The notes under the pieces were generated by a model. It saw only the letters and a list, made by a program, of their open reading frames with translations. It was not told the origin of the DNA and ran no database searches. Positions 46,359-55,519 of a stretch of DNA of 64,000 nt are shown piece after piece. Source of the stretch: CAWJAP01 sp963834365 (lineage in GTDB: Bacteria > Acidobacteriota > Vicinamibacteria > Vicinamibacterales > Vicinamibacteraceae); NCBI GenBank assembly GCA_963834365.1, contig CAWIBS010000030.1, forward strand, positions 558,001-622,000, in the 5' to 3' direction. The translations under genes were made by a program, and so were the position numbers. How positions within the stretch are numbered: position 1 is the stretch's first letter; every line of letters starts with the position of its first letter.

Positions 46359-46839
46359 ATGAAACGTCCAGCCAGATACTTCCGTGCCGGCGCGGCGGCC
46401 GTGATCAGCGATGCCGCCGGGCGCGTGCTCGCACTGGAACGAGCCGACATCCCGGGCGCCTGGCAGTTCCCCCAGGGCGGACTCGAGGACGATGAGACCC
46501 CGGTGGAGGCAGTCTTCCGCGAGATCGCGGAAGAAACCGGCTTGTCGAAGGATGCCCTGACGCTCGTCGCCCACTATCCGGGGCTGCTGGCCTACGAGCT
46601 GCCGCGGCGCGCCCAGTCGCCAAAGACCGGCATGGGGCAGGTCCAGGTACTGGTTCTTCCTGACGCTGAAGACGCCGGTGACGATTCGGCTCCCGCGCGA
46701 TTCCGAGTTTCGCGCGGCGGAATGGCTGCCCTTCGAACGCGTCGTGGCCGGCGCCGTCCCCTTTCGCAAGCCTGTCTACCGCAAGCTCCTCGAGTTCTTC
46801 ACCAGCGGTTTCCCGACCCCGGACGACGACGAGCCTTGA
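46359..46839 (+). CDS. NUDIX hydrolase, RppH-like (one frameshift)
   Basis: From ATG 46359, RAGAAAVISDAAGRVLALER is followed by the NUDIX box GGLEDDETPVEAVFREIAEE with TGL, complete. The text WQFPQGG is typical of RppH/diadenosine-polyphosphate hydrolases. Near 46640 the frame changes and continues YWFFLTLKTPVTIRLPRDSE, FRAAEWLPFERVVAGAVPFR and VYRKLLEFFTSGF to a stop at 46839. The corrected length is about 160 aa, normal for the family. It would remove the 5' pyrophosphate from RNA or hydrolyse Ap(n)A. Confidence 0.82.
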
Positions 46840-46852
46840 ATGGTTGTCGAAC

Positions 46853-46876
46853 GTAGTGTCCGGCTTCAGCCGGACC
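46853..46876. repeat. REP-like palindrome
   Basis: Standard copy with core GTCCGGCTTCAGCCGGAC between the convergent NUDIX and Gfo/Idh genes; possible bidirectional terminator. Confidence 0.85.
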
Positions 46877-46883
46877 GGCGCCA

Positions 46884-48220
46884 TCAACGCAGGAACTCGT
46901 ATCCGTAGCCCTTGCGCATCTCGCGGCTGATCCAGGTGTCGGCTTCGGCGTCGCCGACGAACTCCTCCTTGGCCGGATCCCAATGGAGCTTCCGCCCGAG
47001 CCGCAGGGCCATCACACCGAGGTGACAGACGCTGGCTGAACGATGGCCGATCTCGGCGTCGCACACGGGCGGCTGCCGCGAACCGATGCAGTCGAAGAAG
47101 TTCTCCATGTGATCGTTGCTCTCAACCAGGCGCTCGGCGCCGGCGGGCAGCGGCTCGGTGAGCAGCTCCGGCGTGCTGGCGTGGATCTTCCCGCGCGTCA
47201 CCCAGATCCAGCCGTCGTCACCCGAGAACTTCACCCCGTGCCGCTGGGCCGCCGGATCGATGACGCCGCCGCCCGGATTGTCGCCGGTGGTGCTGCGGCA
47301 GACATGCGTGACGCCGTTGGCGTAGGTGTAGGCACCTCGTATTCGCTGGACGCGGTGAACCCGCCGGGGATCATCTCGACGAGCGGCTTGCCCTCGATCG
47401 TGACCGGCCCGCTCCGTCCAGCCCCAGGCCCCACAGCGCGATGTCGTTGTGATGGGCGCCCCAGTCGGTCATCGTCCCGCCGGAGTACTCCCACCAGTAG
47501 CGGAAGGTGACGTGGCGTGCGCTCGGGCACGTACTCGAGCCGTGGTGTCTGGCCCTGCCAGAAGTCCCAGTCGAGGCCCTTGGGCACCGGCTGCGGGCTG
47601 AACGGTCCGCCGGCGCGGCCGGCCGGCAGCCAGACGTCGATCGTGCTCAGCTTGCCGATGCGGCCGTTGCGCACCAGCTCGCAGGCCAGGCGGAAGTTGC
47701 GGTCGCTGCGCTGCTGGCTGCCGGTCTGAAGCAGGCGCTTCGTCTCGCGCGCGGTCGCCACCAGGCGCTGGCCTTCGTCGATCGTGAGCGTGAGCGGCTT
47801 CTCGCAGTAGACGTCCTTGCCCGCGCGCATCGCCGCCATGGAGACCAGCGTGTGCCAGTGATCCACCGTGCCGCAGATCACCACATCGACGTCCTTGCGT
47901 TCGATGAGCTTGCGGAAGTCCTTGAAGGTCTTCGCGCCGGGATGCACCTTGGCGGCTTCGGCGAGTTGCCGCTCGTCCACGTCGCAGAGGCCGACAATCG
48001 TGCCGAAGCGCGCCGCATTCTTCGCATCGTTGCGGCCCATGCCGCCGCAGCCCACGAGCGCGATCGCCGGCCGATCGTTCGGGCCAGGCTGGCGCCCGGC
48101 GGTGTGCGCCTCACCCTCCAGGAACCAGGCGGGCAGCGTGCTCGCGGCCGCGACCGCGGCGCTGGTTCGCAGAAAACCTCGGCGGGTGACCGGGATCGTG
48201 ACGTCGTCGTTCATGGACAC
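46884..48220 (-). pseudogene. Tat-exported Gfo/Idh/MocA oxidoreductase, three indels
   Basis: From ATG 48220 (or 48214) there is a Tat signal VTRRGFLRTSAAVAAASTLP, then AIALVGCGGMGRNDAKNAAR, TVDHWHTLVSMAAMRAGKDV and YCEKPLTLTIDEGQ (the E-K-P motif). Frame changes near 47510, 47415 and 47335 must be corrected to read WWEYSGGTMTDWGAHHNDIA, then VKFSGDDGWIWVTRGKIHAS and the end GYGYEFLR at 46884. It is the last gene of the operon that begins at 51458, three bases after the NagB-like gene. It probably acts on a sugar or aminosugar in the periplasm. Confidence 0.8.
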
Positions 48221-48223
48221 ACT

Positions 48224-48949
48224 CTACAGATTCCGGGCTGCCGATGCGGCAGCCGCTTCGTCGAGGAAGACGTGGACGTCCCCGTGTCCCTGAAGCAGCG
48301 AAGCCGGGCAGCCCGTGTCGCGCGGTCCGCGCAGCATTGCCGCAACGGCGGCCGCCTTGCGGGATCCGTACGCCAGCACCATGATCCGGCGCGCCGACAG
48401 AATCGTGCGCATGCCGACCGTGACGCCGCGGTCGGGCGCGTACTCGCCGCCGAACCAGCGCCGGTTGGCTTCGACGGAGAGGGTATCGAGGTCCACGAGG
48501 CGGCCGACCGAATCTTCCGCGCTCCCTGGCTCGTTGAAGCCGAGATGCCCGTTCTGTCCGAGGCCCAGCACGATCACATCGAGTCCGCCCGTCTCGGCAA
48601 GTCGCGTCTCGTGCTGTCTGACGCTCGCGAGCGCGTCGTGCTCGAGCGAGCTGAGCACATGGTAGTGCCCAGGCCGTATGCCCCACGGCTCGGCCGCCGA
48701 TCGACGGATGACGTTGGCGCAGGTGCGCGGCTCGTCGAGCGGCACACCCACGTATTCGTCCAGCGCGAAGAGGTGCAGGTGCGACCACACGGGGCCGCGC
48801 TCGCCCAGGAGCCGGTACAGCTCGAGCGGCGTGTTGCCGGCAGCCAGCATCACGCTGCCGACTCCCGGCTCGGCGAGCCAGCTTCCGAGCATGGCCGCGG
48901 CGGCCGTGTTGGCGGCGCCGGCCTCCGGGTGCACGTGCACGGACACCAC
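48224..48949 (-). CDS. nagB: Glucosamine-6-phosphate deaminase-like protein
   Basis: A 241-aa protein from GTG 48949, directly abutting the preceding stop. LAAGNTPLELYRLLGERG, LHLFALDEYVGVP, the characteristic VIVLGLGQNGHLGFNEPGSA and VTVGMRTILSARRIMVLAYG match NagB. It would convert glucosamine-6-phosphate to fructose-6-phosphate and ammonia. A 6-phosphogluconolactonase is less likely because of the FNEPG motif. Its operon contains two exported enzymes, suggesting an aminosugar or sugar-acid pathway. Confidence 0.82.
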   Translation of the reverse strand: MVSVHVHPEAGAANTAAAAMLGSWLAEPGVGSVMLAAGNTPLELYRLLGERGPVWSHLHLFALDEYVGVPLDEPRTCANVIRRSAAEPWGIRPGHYHVLSSLEHDALASVRQHETRLAETGGLDVIVLGLGQNGHLGFNEPGSAEDSVGRLVDLDTLSVEANRRWFGGEYAPDRGVTVGMRTILSARRIMVLAYGSRKAAAVAAMLRGPRDTGCPASLLQGHGDVHVFLDEAAAASAARNL

Positions 48950-50191
48950 TTACCGCCCCTTTTGCCGGATGTCGATGACGAAGAGCTGCCGGGTTCCGTC
49001 GGCGGGGTCGATGGCCGGGAACAGGATGCGATCGCTCGTCCGGTTCCACGCCGGCGCGGTGTCGATGCGCAGGTTGCCGCCCGTGTACACGCCGCGCGAC
49101 GCGGCCGGCGTGCGCGCCCACGACCCGTCGGCGAGGCGCAGCACGGTGTAGAAGTTGCTGGCGCCGTCGCTGTGGCCGTTGACGAACCAGCGTGAGTCGG
49201 GCGAGAGCGCGATCTCGGCCCCGGGCTGCGGAAAGAGCTCGGGCGTCCCCAGTGTCGAGACGATGCGGCGGGCATCGATGTCGTAGACGACCTGCCGCGG
49301 GCCGTCGGCGCCGATGACGCGGCGCGCCGATTCCCACTCGGGATGGCCGCCGATGAACTGCTGCATCGTCAGCGCCGTCCCGTCGGGATGCACGGTGAAG
49401 GGCAGGTCGATGCGTTCGGCGCGATTGTCGAACTCGGCCCGGGCGTAGAAATAGATTGCGCTGTCGTCGCGGCTCCAGAGCGTGTGGTTGATGAACAGCG
49501 CCTTGCGATCGACGTCGGGCCGCGTCGGCCGGATCAGGTCCGCGAGCTGCTTGAACGACGCGATCAGCGTGCGCCTCCCGCTCTTCACCTCCACCACGTG
49601 CACGCCATCGTCGGCGGGGTGGAGCACGTCCTTCGTCAAATCGTGCGCGCCGGGGTAGCCGGTGACGGCGCGCAGCCGGGCGAGGCGCGCGTAGTTGATG
49701 GCGAGAAATCGCCCGCCGTTCTGCGCCACGCCGCTGTTGGCGACCGGCGCGTCGTCGAAGCGGTACTCCCGGACGCGCGTGCGCGTCGCGACGTCGTAGA
49801 GCACCGTGAACGTCTTGTGCGTCCCGGGGTCGCGATCGTTGAAGAAGAACTGCGCCGCCGGCGCGGCGGGGTTCCAGTAGAACATCGTGCCCTGCTGCGG
49901 GTTCCATCCGCGCGAGCGCTCGACGGGCACGACCCGGTTGCCGTCGCCGGTATCGACGAGCACGACGTCCGCCGCCTCGCCCGGGTCCGGCATGCGGTCC
50001 TGGAACGACGTGCGAAGCGCGACGACGTAGCGTCCGTCGCCGCTCCAGGGAATCGTGCGGGACTGGCCGATGTAGCCGAAGAAGTGGTGCAGGGGGCCGC
50101 GCGTGAGCTGTCCGATCGCGAGCGACCAGTCGCGCGCCGGCGCCGGCGCTTGCGTCAGGGCCAGTGCAGTCAGAACGGCGATGATGCGCAT
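48950..50191 (-). CDS. Secreted beta-propeller protein (oligogalacturonide-lyase/TolB-like)
   Basis: A 413-aa protein with a short signal (MRIIAVLTALALTQAPAPA). PLHHFFGYIGQSRTIPWSGD, YVVALRTSFQDRMPDPGEAA, LFINHTLWSRDDSAIYFYAR, EIALSPDSRWFVNGHSDGAS and RILFPAIDPADGTRQLFVID show propeller blades like those of oligogalacturonate lyase or TolB. It lies between enolase-superfamily and NagB-like genes in one operon (gaps of 25 and 0 bp), so binding or cleavage of an oligosaccharide is a reasonable guess. I cannot identify catalytic residues. Confidence 0.7.
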   Translation of the reverse strand: MRIIAVLTALALTQAPAPARDWSLAIGQLTRGPLHHFFGYIGQSRTIPWSGDGRYVVALRTSFQDRMPDPGEAADVVLVDTGDGNRVVPVERSRGWNPQQGTMFYWNPAAPAAQFFFNDRDPGTHKTFTVLYDVATRTRVREYRFDDAPVANSGVAQNGGRFLAINYARLARLRAVTGYPGAHDLTKDVLHPADDGVHVVEVKSGRRTLIASFKQLADLIRPTRPDVDRKALFINHTLWSRDDSAIYFYARAEFDNRAERIDLPFTVHPDGTALTMQQFIGGHPEWESARRVIGADGPRQVVYDIDARRIVSTLGTPELFPQPGAEIALSPDSRWFVNGHSDGASNFYTVLRLADGSWARTPAASRGVYTGGNLRIDTAPAWNRTSDRILFPAIDPADGTRQLFVIDIRQKGR

Positions 50192-50216
50192 ACGACAGCG
50201 TTGACGACGGTCCGGC

Positions 50217-51458
50217 TCACCAGTGCGTCAACGACCCATCCGGACGCTTGTAGACGTTGCGCCGCCCCGGCTCGGTCACCTCGCCGATCATCGTCAGCAG
50301 CTTGAGATCCAGCGTCGCGCCCAGGCCTGGACGCTGGTTCGTGTACGCCTTGCCGTTCTTGAAATCCAGACACTCCGGCAGGTAGTCGATCGGCCGGCCG
50401 CCGTAGTTGTACTCGAGCATCACCGGGCCCGAGAACGTCGACAGGCAGTTGACCAGCGCGGCGGTGGCGATCGGCCCGGTGAAGTGCGGGATGATGCCGA
50501 CGGCGTGGGTCTCGCACATCGCCGCCACCTTCATCATCTCGGTGATGCCGCCGACGTTCGGCAGCGTCGCCCGGATGAAGTCGATGTCGTGGCTCTCGAC
50601 GAGCCGGTTGAAGTCCCAGCGCAGCCCCCACTCCTCGCCGTGCGTGAGCGGCACCGTGGTCATCGGCCGCAGCTTGGGGATGTCCTGCAGCGCGTGCTCG
50701 TCGCGCACCGGATCCTCGACGAAGAATGGCTCGAAGGGTTCCATCGACCTTGCAGACGCGGACGGCGTCGTTGAAATCGAACCGCTGATGGAGGTCGATG
50801 CACCAGTTGCCGTCGGCGCCGACAGCCTCGCGGACCTCGCGGCAGTCCTGCTCGATCCGGCGGACGACGGTGCGCGTGTCGTAGACGTCGCCAATCGGCA
50901 CGTCTCCCGCGCCCATGCGGAAGGCGCGATACCCGGCCTCCATCGTCGCGCTGGCGCGCTCCTTGAGGCTGATCGGCTTGTCCGCCGGCGCCCGGCGGGA
51001 CGCCCGCCGCTCGTCGCGTAGCACTCGCAGTAGTCGCGTGCCATGCCGCCGAGCAGTTCGTGGACGGGAACGCCGAGCGCCTTGCCCTTGATGTCCCACA
51101 GCGCCAGATCGAGCGCGCCGAGCGCGTGCGTCTTCTCGCGCCCTGGCGGGTAGAACCAGGCGATGTAGATCTCCTGCCAGATCGCGTCGATGCGGAACGG
51201 GTTCTTGCCGATGAGCGTGCCGGCGCACTGCTCGAGCGTGTCCTTCGAGCCGCCCTCGCCGACGCCGGTGATCCCGATGTCGGTTTCGACCGTGACCACC
51301 ATGTTGCTCTGGTTGAAGAGCGGGTTGAAGTTGGGCGGGCGGTAGATTCGCACGCGGGTGATCTTGGCGGCCGGGAGGGCCGCCGACGCGACGCGCGGCC
51401 GGAGGAGTCCGAGGGCGGACGCGGCGGTGAGTGTGCCGAGAAAGGTTCGTCGGTGCAT
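50217..51458 (-). pseudogene. Tat-exported enolase-superfamily (MR/MLE) enzyme, two indels
   Basis: From ATG 51458, with AGGAGA upstream, MHRRTFLGTLTAASALGLLR is a Tat signal. The N-terminal capping domain (VVTVETDIGITGVGEGGSKD, ALDLALWDIKGKALGVPVHE) is in one frame. A shift near 51000 leads to AGYRAFRMGAGDVPIGDVYD and WCIDLHQRFDF (first metal ligand region), and one near 50750 to PFFVEDPVRDEHALQDIPKL, LTHGEEWGLRWDF and IIPHFTGPIATAALVN, the other barrel ligands, ending at 50217. Members dehydrate sugar acids. An exported enzyme of this class is unusual elsewhere. It is the first gene of the 51458-46884 operon, divergent from the MFS gene. Confidence 0.82.
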
Positions 51459-51577
51459 GCGGAAATCTCCTGCTTCGGATGCGCGCGCTACATTACGAGT
51501 CCTCACCGGCACCTGTCCAGCGGCGGGCAGGACGGGGTCCGGACGCGTCGCCGTGCGATCGGCTACAGTGAGCCGCC

Positions 51578-52867
51578 ATGCCCGACGCCGTTCCGGACAA
51601 GCCCGCGCCGCCCGCCGCCATCCGCTGGGGCGTGCTGGTGCTCGTCAGCCTGGCCATGTTCGGCAACTACTACGCCTACGACTCCATCGCGCCGCTGGCG
51701 GACATCCTGAAGAATCAGCTCGGGTTCACCTCGACGCAGATCGGCACGCTCAACGCGATCTACAGCCTGCCGAACATCATCATGGTGCTCATCGGCGGGG
51801 TGATCGTCGATCGTATCGGCACCAGGACGGCGACGCTGGTCTTCACGGCGATCTGCCTCGCCGGCGCGATCATCACCGGGCTTTCCGGCACGTTCATCGG
51901 GATGGCTGCGGGACGCCTCGTGTTCGGCCTCGGCGCCGAGTCCATGATCGTGGCGGTGACCACGGCCCTCGGACAGTGGTTCAAGGGCAAGCAGCTCGGG
52001 TTCGCGTTCGGCCTCAATCTGAGCATCGCGCGGGCCGGTTCCTATGCCGCGGACCTGTCGCCGGTGTGGGCCCGGGATGCTTACGCCTCGGGCTGGCGCG
52101 CGCCGCTGCTGATCGCCGCGGCCTTCTGCGGCGTCGCGCTGGTCGCGGCTCTGGTCTACTGGATCCTCGAGCGCCGCGCCGAGGCGCAATATGCGCTCCA
52201 CCAGCCGCAGGCCCCGGATCGCATCGTCTGGTCGGATCTCTGGCGGTTCGACCGCTCGTACTGGTACGTCGTCGGACTGTGTGTGACGTTCTATTCCGTG
52301 ATCTTCCCGTTCCGAAGCACGTTTGCGATCGAGTACTTCCAGAACGCCCGCGGGCTGTCGCTCGAGCAGGCGGGCGCCATGAACGGCCACGTGTTCCTGG
52401 CGGCGATCGTCGCGACGCCGCTGTTCGGGCTGCTCGTCGATCGCGTCGCCCGGCGCAGCCTCTTCATGGCGTTCGGCTCGCTGCTGCTCCTGCTGGTCTT
52501 TCCGATTCTGATCGGCACGGGGTGGTCGCTGTGGATCCCCACCGTGCTGCTCGGCGTCGCGTTCTCACTGGTGCCGGCCGTGCTCTGGCCGGCGGTGCCG
52601 TACATGGTGGACGAGCACCGGCTCGGCACGGCGTTCGGCCTGATGACGATGGTGCAGGCGGTGGGGCTGACGGTGTGCAACCTGGCGGCGGGGGCGCTGA
52701 ACGACCTGGCCGGAGCGGGCGCGAGCCATCCGGCCGGCTATCAGCCCATGCTCTGGATGTTCGCCGGCCTGAGCTTCAGCGCGCTGATCTTCACCGTCCT
52801 TCTGCGCCAGCGGGAGATGGGCGCGCACGGGCACGGGCTCGAAACCCTTCGAGCCCGGGGGCTCTGA
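51578..52867 (+). CDS. MFS transporter
   Basis: A 429-aa protein with twelve hydrophobic segments. MFGNYYAYDSIAPLADILKN begins it, the loop 2-3 motif is GGVIVDRIGTRTATLVFTAI, and a second half begins near LWRFDRSYWYVVGLCVTFYS. It lies divergently from the operon of sugar-acid genes with a 119-bp gap, so uptake of the related sugar acid or a breakdown product is likely. Confidence 0.9.
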   Translation: MPDAVPDKPAPPAAIRWGVLVLVSLAMFGNYYAYDSIAPLADILKNQLGFTSTQIGTLNAIYSLPNIIMVLIGGVIVDRIGTRTATLVFTAICLAGAIITGLSGTFIGMAAGRLVFGLGAESMIVAVTTALGQWFKGKQLGFAFGLNLSIARAGSYAADLSPVWARDAYASGWRAPLLIAAAFCGVALVAALVYWILERRAEAQYALHQPQAPDRIVWSDLWRFDRSYWYVVGLCVTFYSVIFPFRSTFAIEYFQNARGLSLEQAGAMNGHVFLAAIVATPLFGLLVDRVARRSLFMAFGSLLLLLVFPILIGTGWSLWIPTVLLGVAFSLVPAVLWPAVPYMVDEHRLGTAFGLMTMVQAVGLTVCNLAAGALNDLAGAGASHPAGYQPMLWMFAGLSFSALIFTVLLRQREMGAHGHGLETLRARGL

Positions 52868-52987
52868 CCCGGGCTTCGGCCTCGCTGCTTCCGGGACGGG
52901 CCCAAGAAATCAATTGCCATCCTCCTACTGCTGAGTCAGACTACGTGGTCCACAGTCCAGCAGTTTTCCTCTCAGAAAGGCGCATAG

Positions 52988-53458
52988 ATGGCGACAACCA
53001 AACGTCTGTTCTCGATCGCGATTCTCGTCGGCCTGGTGACCGGAACGGTCCTCGCACAAGCCGACAACCCCCTCGTCGGCACCTGGAAACTGAACGCCGC
53101 GAAGTCAAAGGCCATTGCCTTCAAGAGCGGGACGACGAAGGTCGAGGCGGCGGGCGCCGGCGTCAAGTTCACTGTCGATCTCATGGGCACCGACGGCACG
53201 GCATCGCAATGGAGCTTCACGGCGAACTACGACGGGAAGGACGTGCCGGTCACCGGCAACAGCCCGTTTGGCGATACCGTCGCCCTGACGCGCGTGGACG
53301 AGAGGACGACGCGCATCGACGTCAAGCTGGCCGGGAAGCCGTCCGTGACGCAGACGATTGCCGTCTCGGCTGACGGGCGCACACGGACCACCACCACCAA
53401 GGGGACCAACGCCAAGGGAGAGCCCATGGACGTGGTCTCGTTCTACGAGAAGCAGTAG
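52988..53458 (+). CDS. Small secreted protein, lipocalin-like
   Basis: A 156-aa protein with a signal peptide ending TVLAQ and an AGAAAGG-type site upstream of ATG 52988. NPLVGTWKLNAAKSKAIAFK, WSFTANYDGKDVPVTGNSPF and VSADGRTRTTTTKGTNAKGE suggest a small antiparallel beta-barrel. Such proteins are abundant in Acidobacteriota; no function is known to me. Confidence 0.75.
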   Translation: MATTKRLFSIAILVGLVTGTVLAQADNPLVGTWKLNAAKSKAIAFKSGTTKVEAAGAGVKFTVDLMGTDGTASQWSFTANYDGKDVPVTGNSPFGDTVALTRVDERTTRIDVKLAGKPSVTQTIAVSADGRTRTTTTKGTNAKGEPMDVVSFYEKQ

Positions 53459-53500
53459 TCGAAGTCCCCGCCTTCAGGCGGACCTGCCGCAGTTGGTGAC

Positions 53501-53563
53501 GTAGTGTCCGGCTTCAGCCGGACCGGCAAGCATGCTGACATAGAGTCCGGCTTCAGCCGGACC
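53501..53563. repeat. Two REP-like palindromes in tandem
   Basis: Copies at 53501-53524 and 53541-53563 share GTCCGGCTTCAGCCGGAC and point the same way, between convergent genes. A degenerate third copy precedes them near 53464. Confidence 0.85.
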
Positions 53564-53594
53564 TGCCGCCTTGTTCACTCGGGCATGAGCCGCA

Positions 53595-54479
53595 TCACGC
53601 CTGCCCCAGGGCATCGGCGACCCACCCGGCCCAGGGCAGCTCGGTGCCCGCCAGCACCAGCAGCCAGGTCGCGACGTACGCGACCGTCCACGCTCGCCCG
53701 GGGGGCGCCTGGCTCGCGCCCATGGCCAGCAGCAGCCATCCGAAGCCGGCGACCGGCGCCACCGGATAGGTCACGGCGCAGAAGGCGAGCAGCAGCACGT
53801 GACGGATCGCGCGGCGTGCCGGCGGCAGCGGTGCCAGAAAGGCGACGGCGAGCGCGGCCTCGGCAATCAAGCCGCCCCAGGTCAAGGTCAGGGCGAGCCG
53901 CCTGAATGCCGGCGGCTCCACCGGCATGTCGTCGTCCGCCAGCTCGGCGCCTTCCCCGAGCGGGACGAGTGCGTCGCGATGACGCGCCAAATCCTCGCGC
54001 GTCATGCCGCCGGCCATGCGGACGACGTCCTCGAATCGTGCGTCCACGACCAGCGTGGTGCGAAAGAACCGCCCGTCCACGTAGTCGGGCGACAACAGCC
54101 CCTTCCACACCACCGCGAGCGCGAATGCCGCTCCGAGCAGCCACCGGCCGGCCCTGGCGAGGACCGCGGCCGGCGCCGTCGAGCCCAGCGCCAGTCCGAT
54201 CGCCAGGCACCAGTAGGCCATCAGGTAGATGTGATTGTCGGCCAGCGGCCAGTCCCACACGATCCGTCGTGCCAGGAGCGCCGCCGCCAGATACCAGATT
54301 GAAGGCGTCGTCAGCGCGCGTGGCAGCAGCAGCGCCAGCGACGCGAGTCCGATGAGACCGACGTAGGTGTCGATGGGTCCCTGCGCCCGCAGCAGCAGCA
54401 GGACCGCCGTCAGGCGCAGCCCAAGTGTGAAGGGCCCCGACTCGTCAGGGTCGCTGGTCAGCGCCGACCTCGAGGACAT
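53595..54479 (-). CDS. Predicted integral membrane protein
   Basis: A 294-aa protein with about seven hydrophobic helices (for example LASLALLLPRALTTPSIWYL, AFALAVVWKGLLS, HVLLLAFCAVTYPVAPVAGF). Its layout recalls HTTM/gamma-carboxylase-like membrane proteins, but I see no diagnostic residues. It overlaps the end of the next upstream gene by 35 bp, so the two form an operon. Confidence 0.7.
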   Translation of the reverse strand: MSSRSALTSDPDESGPFTLGLRLTAVLLLLRAQGPIDTYVGLIGLASLALLLPRALTTPSIWYLAAALLARRIVWDWPLADNHIYLMAYWCLAIGLALGSTAPAAVLARAGRWLLGAAFALAVVWKGLLSPDYVDGRFFRTTLVVDARFEDVVRMAGGMTREDLARHRDALVPLGEGAELADDDMPVEPPAFRRLALTLTWGGLIAEAALAVAFLAPLPPARRAIRHVLLLAFCAVTYPVAPVAGFGWLLLAMGASQAPPGRAWTVAYVATWLLVLAGTELPWAGWVADALGQA

Positions 54480-54894
54480 GGACCGCCAGCCGGCGTCGGT
54501 TTGCCTGCGACCCGTCGTCTGACAACGATGCGGTCCACGCTTCGACCGTCACGCGATCGACCGGGCGGCCGCGACGCCGTTCACGCGCTGCCACCCCTTC
54601 CGCCAGTTGCCGCAGCAGACGAGCGACCGGAAATGACGCCGCGCGATCCGCATCCAGTCCGAGCGACGGCGGGACCTCGATCACTTCCGAACGTTGCGGC
54701 CCGTCGACGACGATGCGCACCGATCGCGCCGCGCTGCCATCGACCGCGGCGAACATGCCGAACCCTCCGCCCTTCCAGGGCGTCAGGTTGGCGGAGTGCA
54801 CCAGCACGAGCTGGATGCTCGCCACGGCCAGCAGCAGGATCGTGGGCACCCAGACGCGCCACTGGCCTAGAAGTGACGCCAGCCGACCTTGCAT
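54445..54894 (-). CDS. Small membrane-anchored protein of unknown function
   Basis: A 149-aa protein with one helix (VWVPTILLLAVASIQLVLVH) and a soluble part (TPWKGGGFGMFAAVDGSAAR, SVRIVVDGPQRSEVIEVPPS). It is coupled to the seven-helix membrane protein downstream, so the pair may act as a complex. Not recognised. Confidence 0.65.
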   Translation of the reverse strand: MQGRLASLLGQWRVWVPTILLLAVASIQLVLVHSANLTPWKGGGFGMFAAVDGSAARSVRIVVDGPQRSEVIEVPPSLGLDADRAASFPVARLLRQLAEGVAARERRRGRPVDRVTVEAWTASLSDDGSQANRRRLAVHVLEVGADQRP

Positions 54895-54949
54895 TACATG
54901 TGCCTCCGACGCCTGCTACGGAGCGGGGACGGAACTCGTCCACGTCGGT

Positions 54950-55411
54950 CTACGGTTCGTCTCCGCTCGGTCCGTAGATCTGCGGGACGGTCGATCCCAT
55001 GGGGCGCAGGTAGGTCGTAATCTGTCCGCGATGGTGCACGATGTCGAAGAGGAAGCTCCACGCCATCGGTGAGGCCGGTCGCTGGTTCCCGAAGAACTCG
55101 AGCGTGCCGTCCCACCGTGCCGCGGGCAGCGCCTTCAACCGCTGGACGACATCCGCCCTCTGCGTCTCGTAGATCTCGACCATCTCCTTGATCGTGGCGG
55201 GTGCGGGCGACGGATTCCACGCAGCCTTCCCGGTCTCGAGCGCCTCGATGATCATTCTCTCTTCGCAGACGATCTGCCAGGCGATCTCGCTCGCCGTGCG
55301 CGACTTCGGATCGGGGCGGTAGTCGGAGCCTTCCGGAATACGCGCGATCACATTCCGCGTGGTCTTCGTTTCGTCCTCCCAGAATTTCGTGAACAGCGCC
55401 CGTTCGTCCAT
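54950..55411 (-). CDS. DinB family protein
   Basis: A 153-aa protein. WEDETKTTRNVIARIPEGSD, ASEIAWQIVCEERMIIEALE and a second helix pair with SFLFDIVHHRGQITTYLRPM fit the DinB/YfiT-like four-helix fold; the HHRGQ sequence supplies the usual metal-binding His residues. Members include thiol-S-transferases and stress proteins; the role here is unknown. Confidence 0.85.
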   Translation of the reverse strand: MDERALFTKFWEDETKTTRNVIARIPEGSDYRPDPKSRTASEIAWQIVCEERMIIEALETGKAAWNPSPAPATIKEMVEIYETQRADVVQRLKALPAARWDGTLEFFGNQRPASPMAWSFLFDIVHHRGQITTYLRPMGSTVPQIYGPSGDEP

Positions 55412-55431
55412 GCGAATCTCCTGTTCAGTAC

Positions 55432-55496
55432 GTCAGTGTCCGGCTTCAGCCGGACCGTGACGGTCATGATGACGTAGTGTCCGGTTTAGCCGGACC
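55432..55496. repeat. Two REP-like palindromes
   Basis: 55432-55456 (core GTCCGGCTTCAGCCGGAC) and a copy with one base missing at 55474-55496, between the DinB and aldolase genes. Confidence 0.85.
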
Positions 55497-55519
55497 TGAC
55501 ACTTTCTGCAGCCGCAGGC

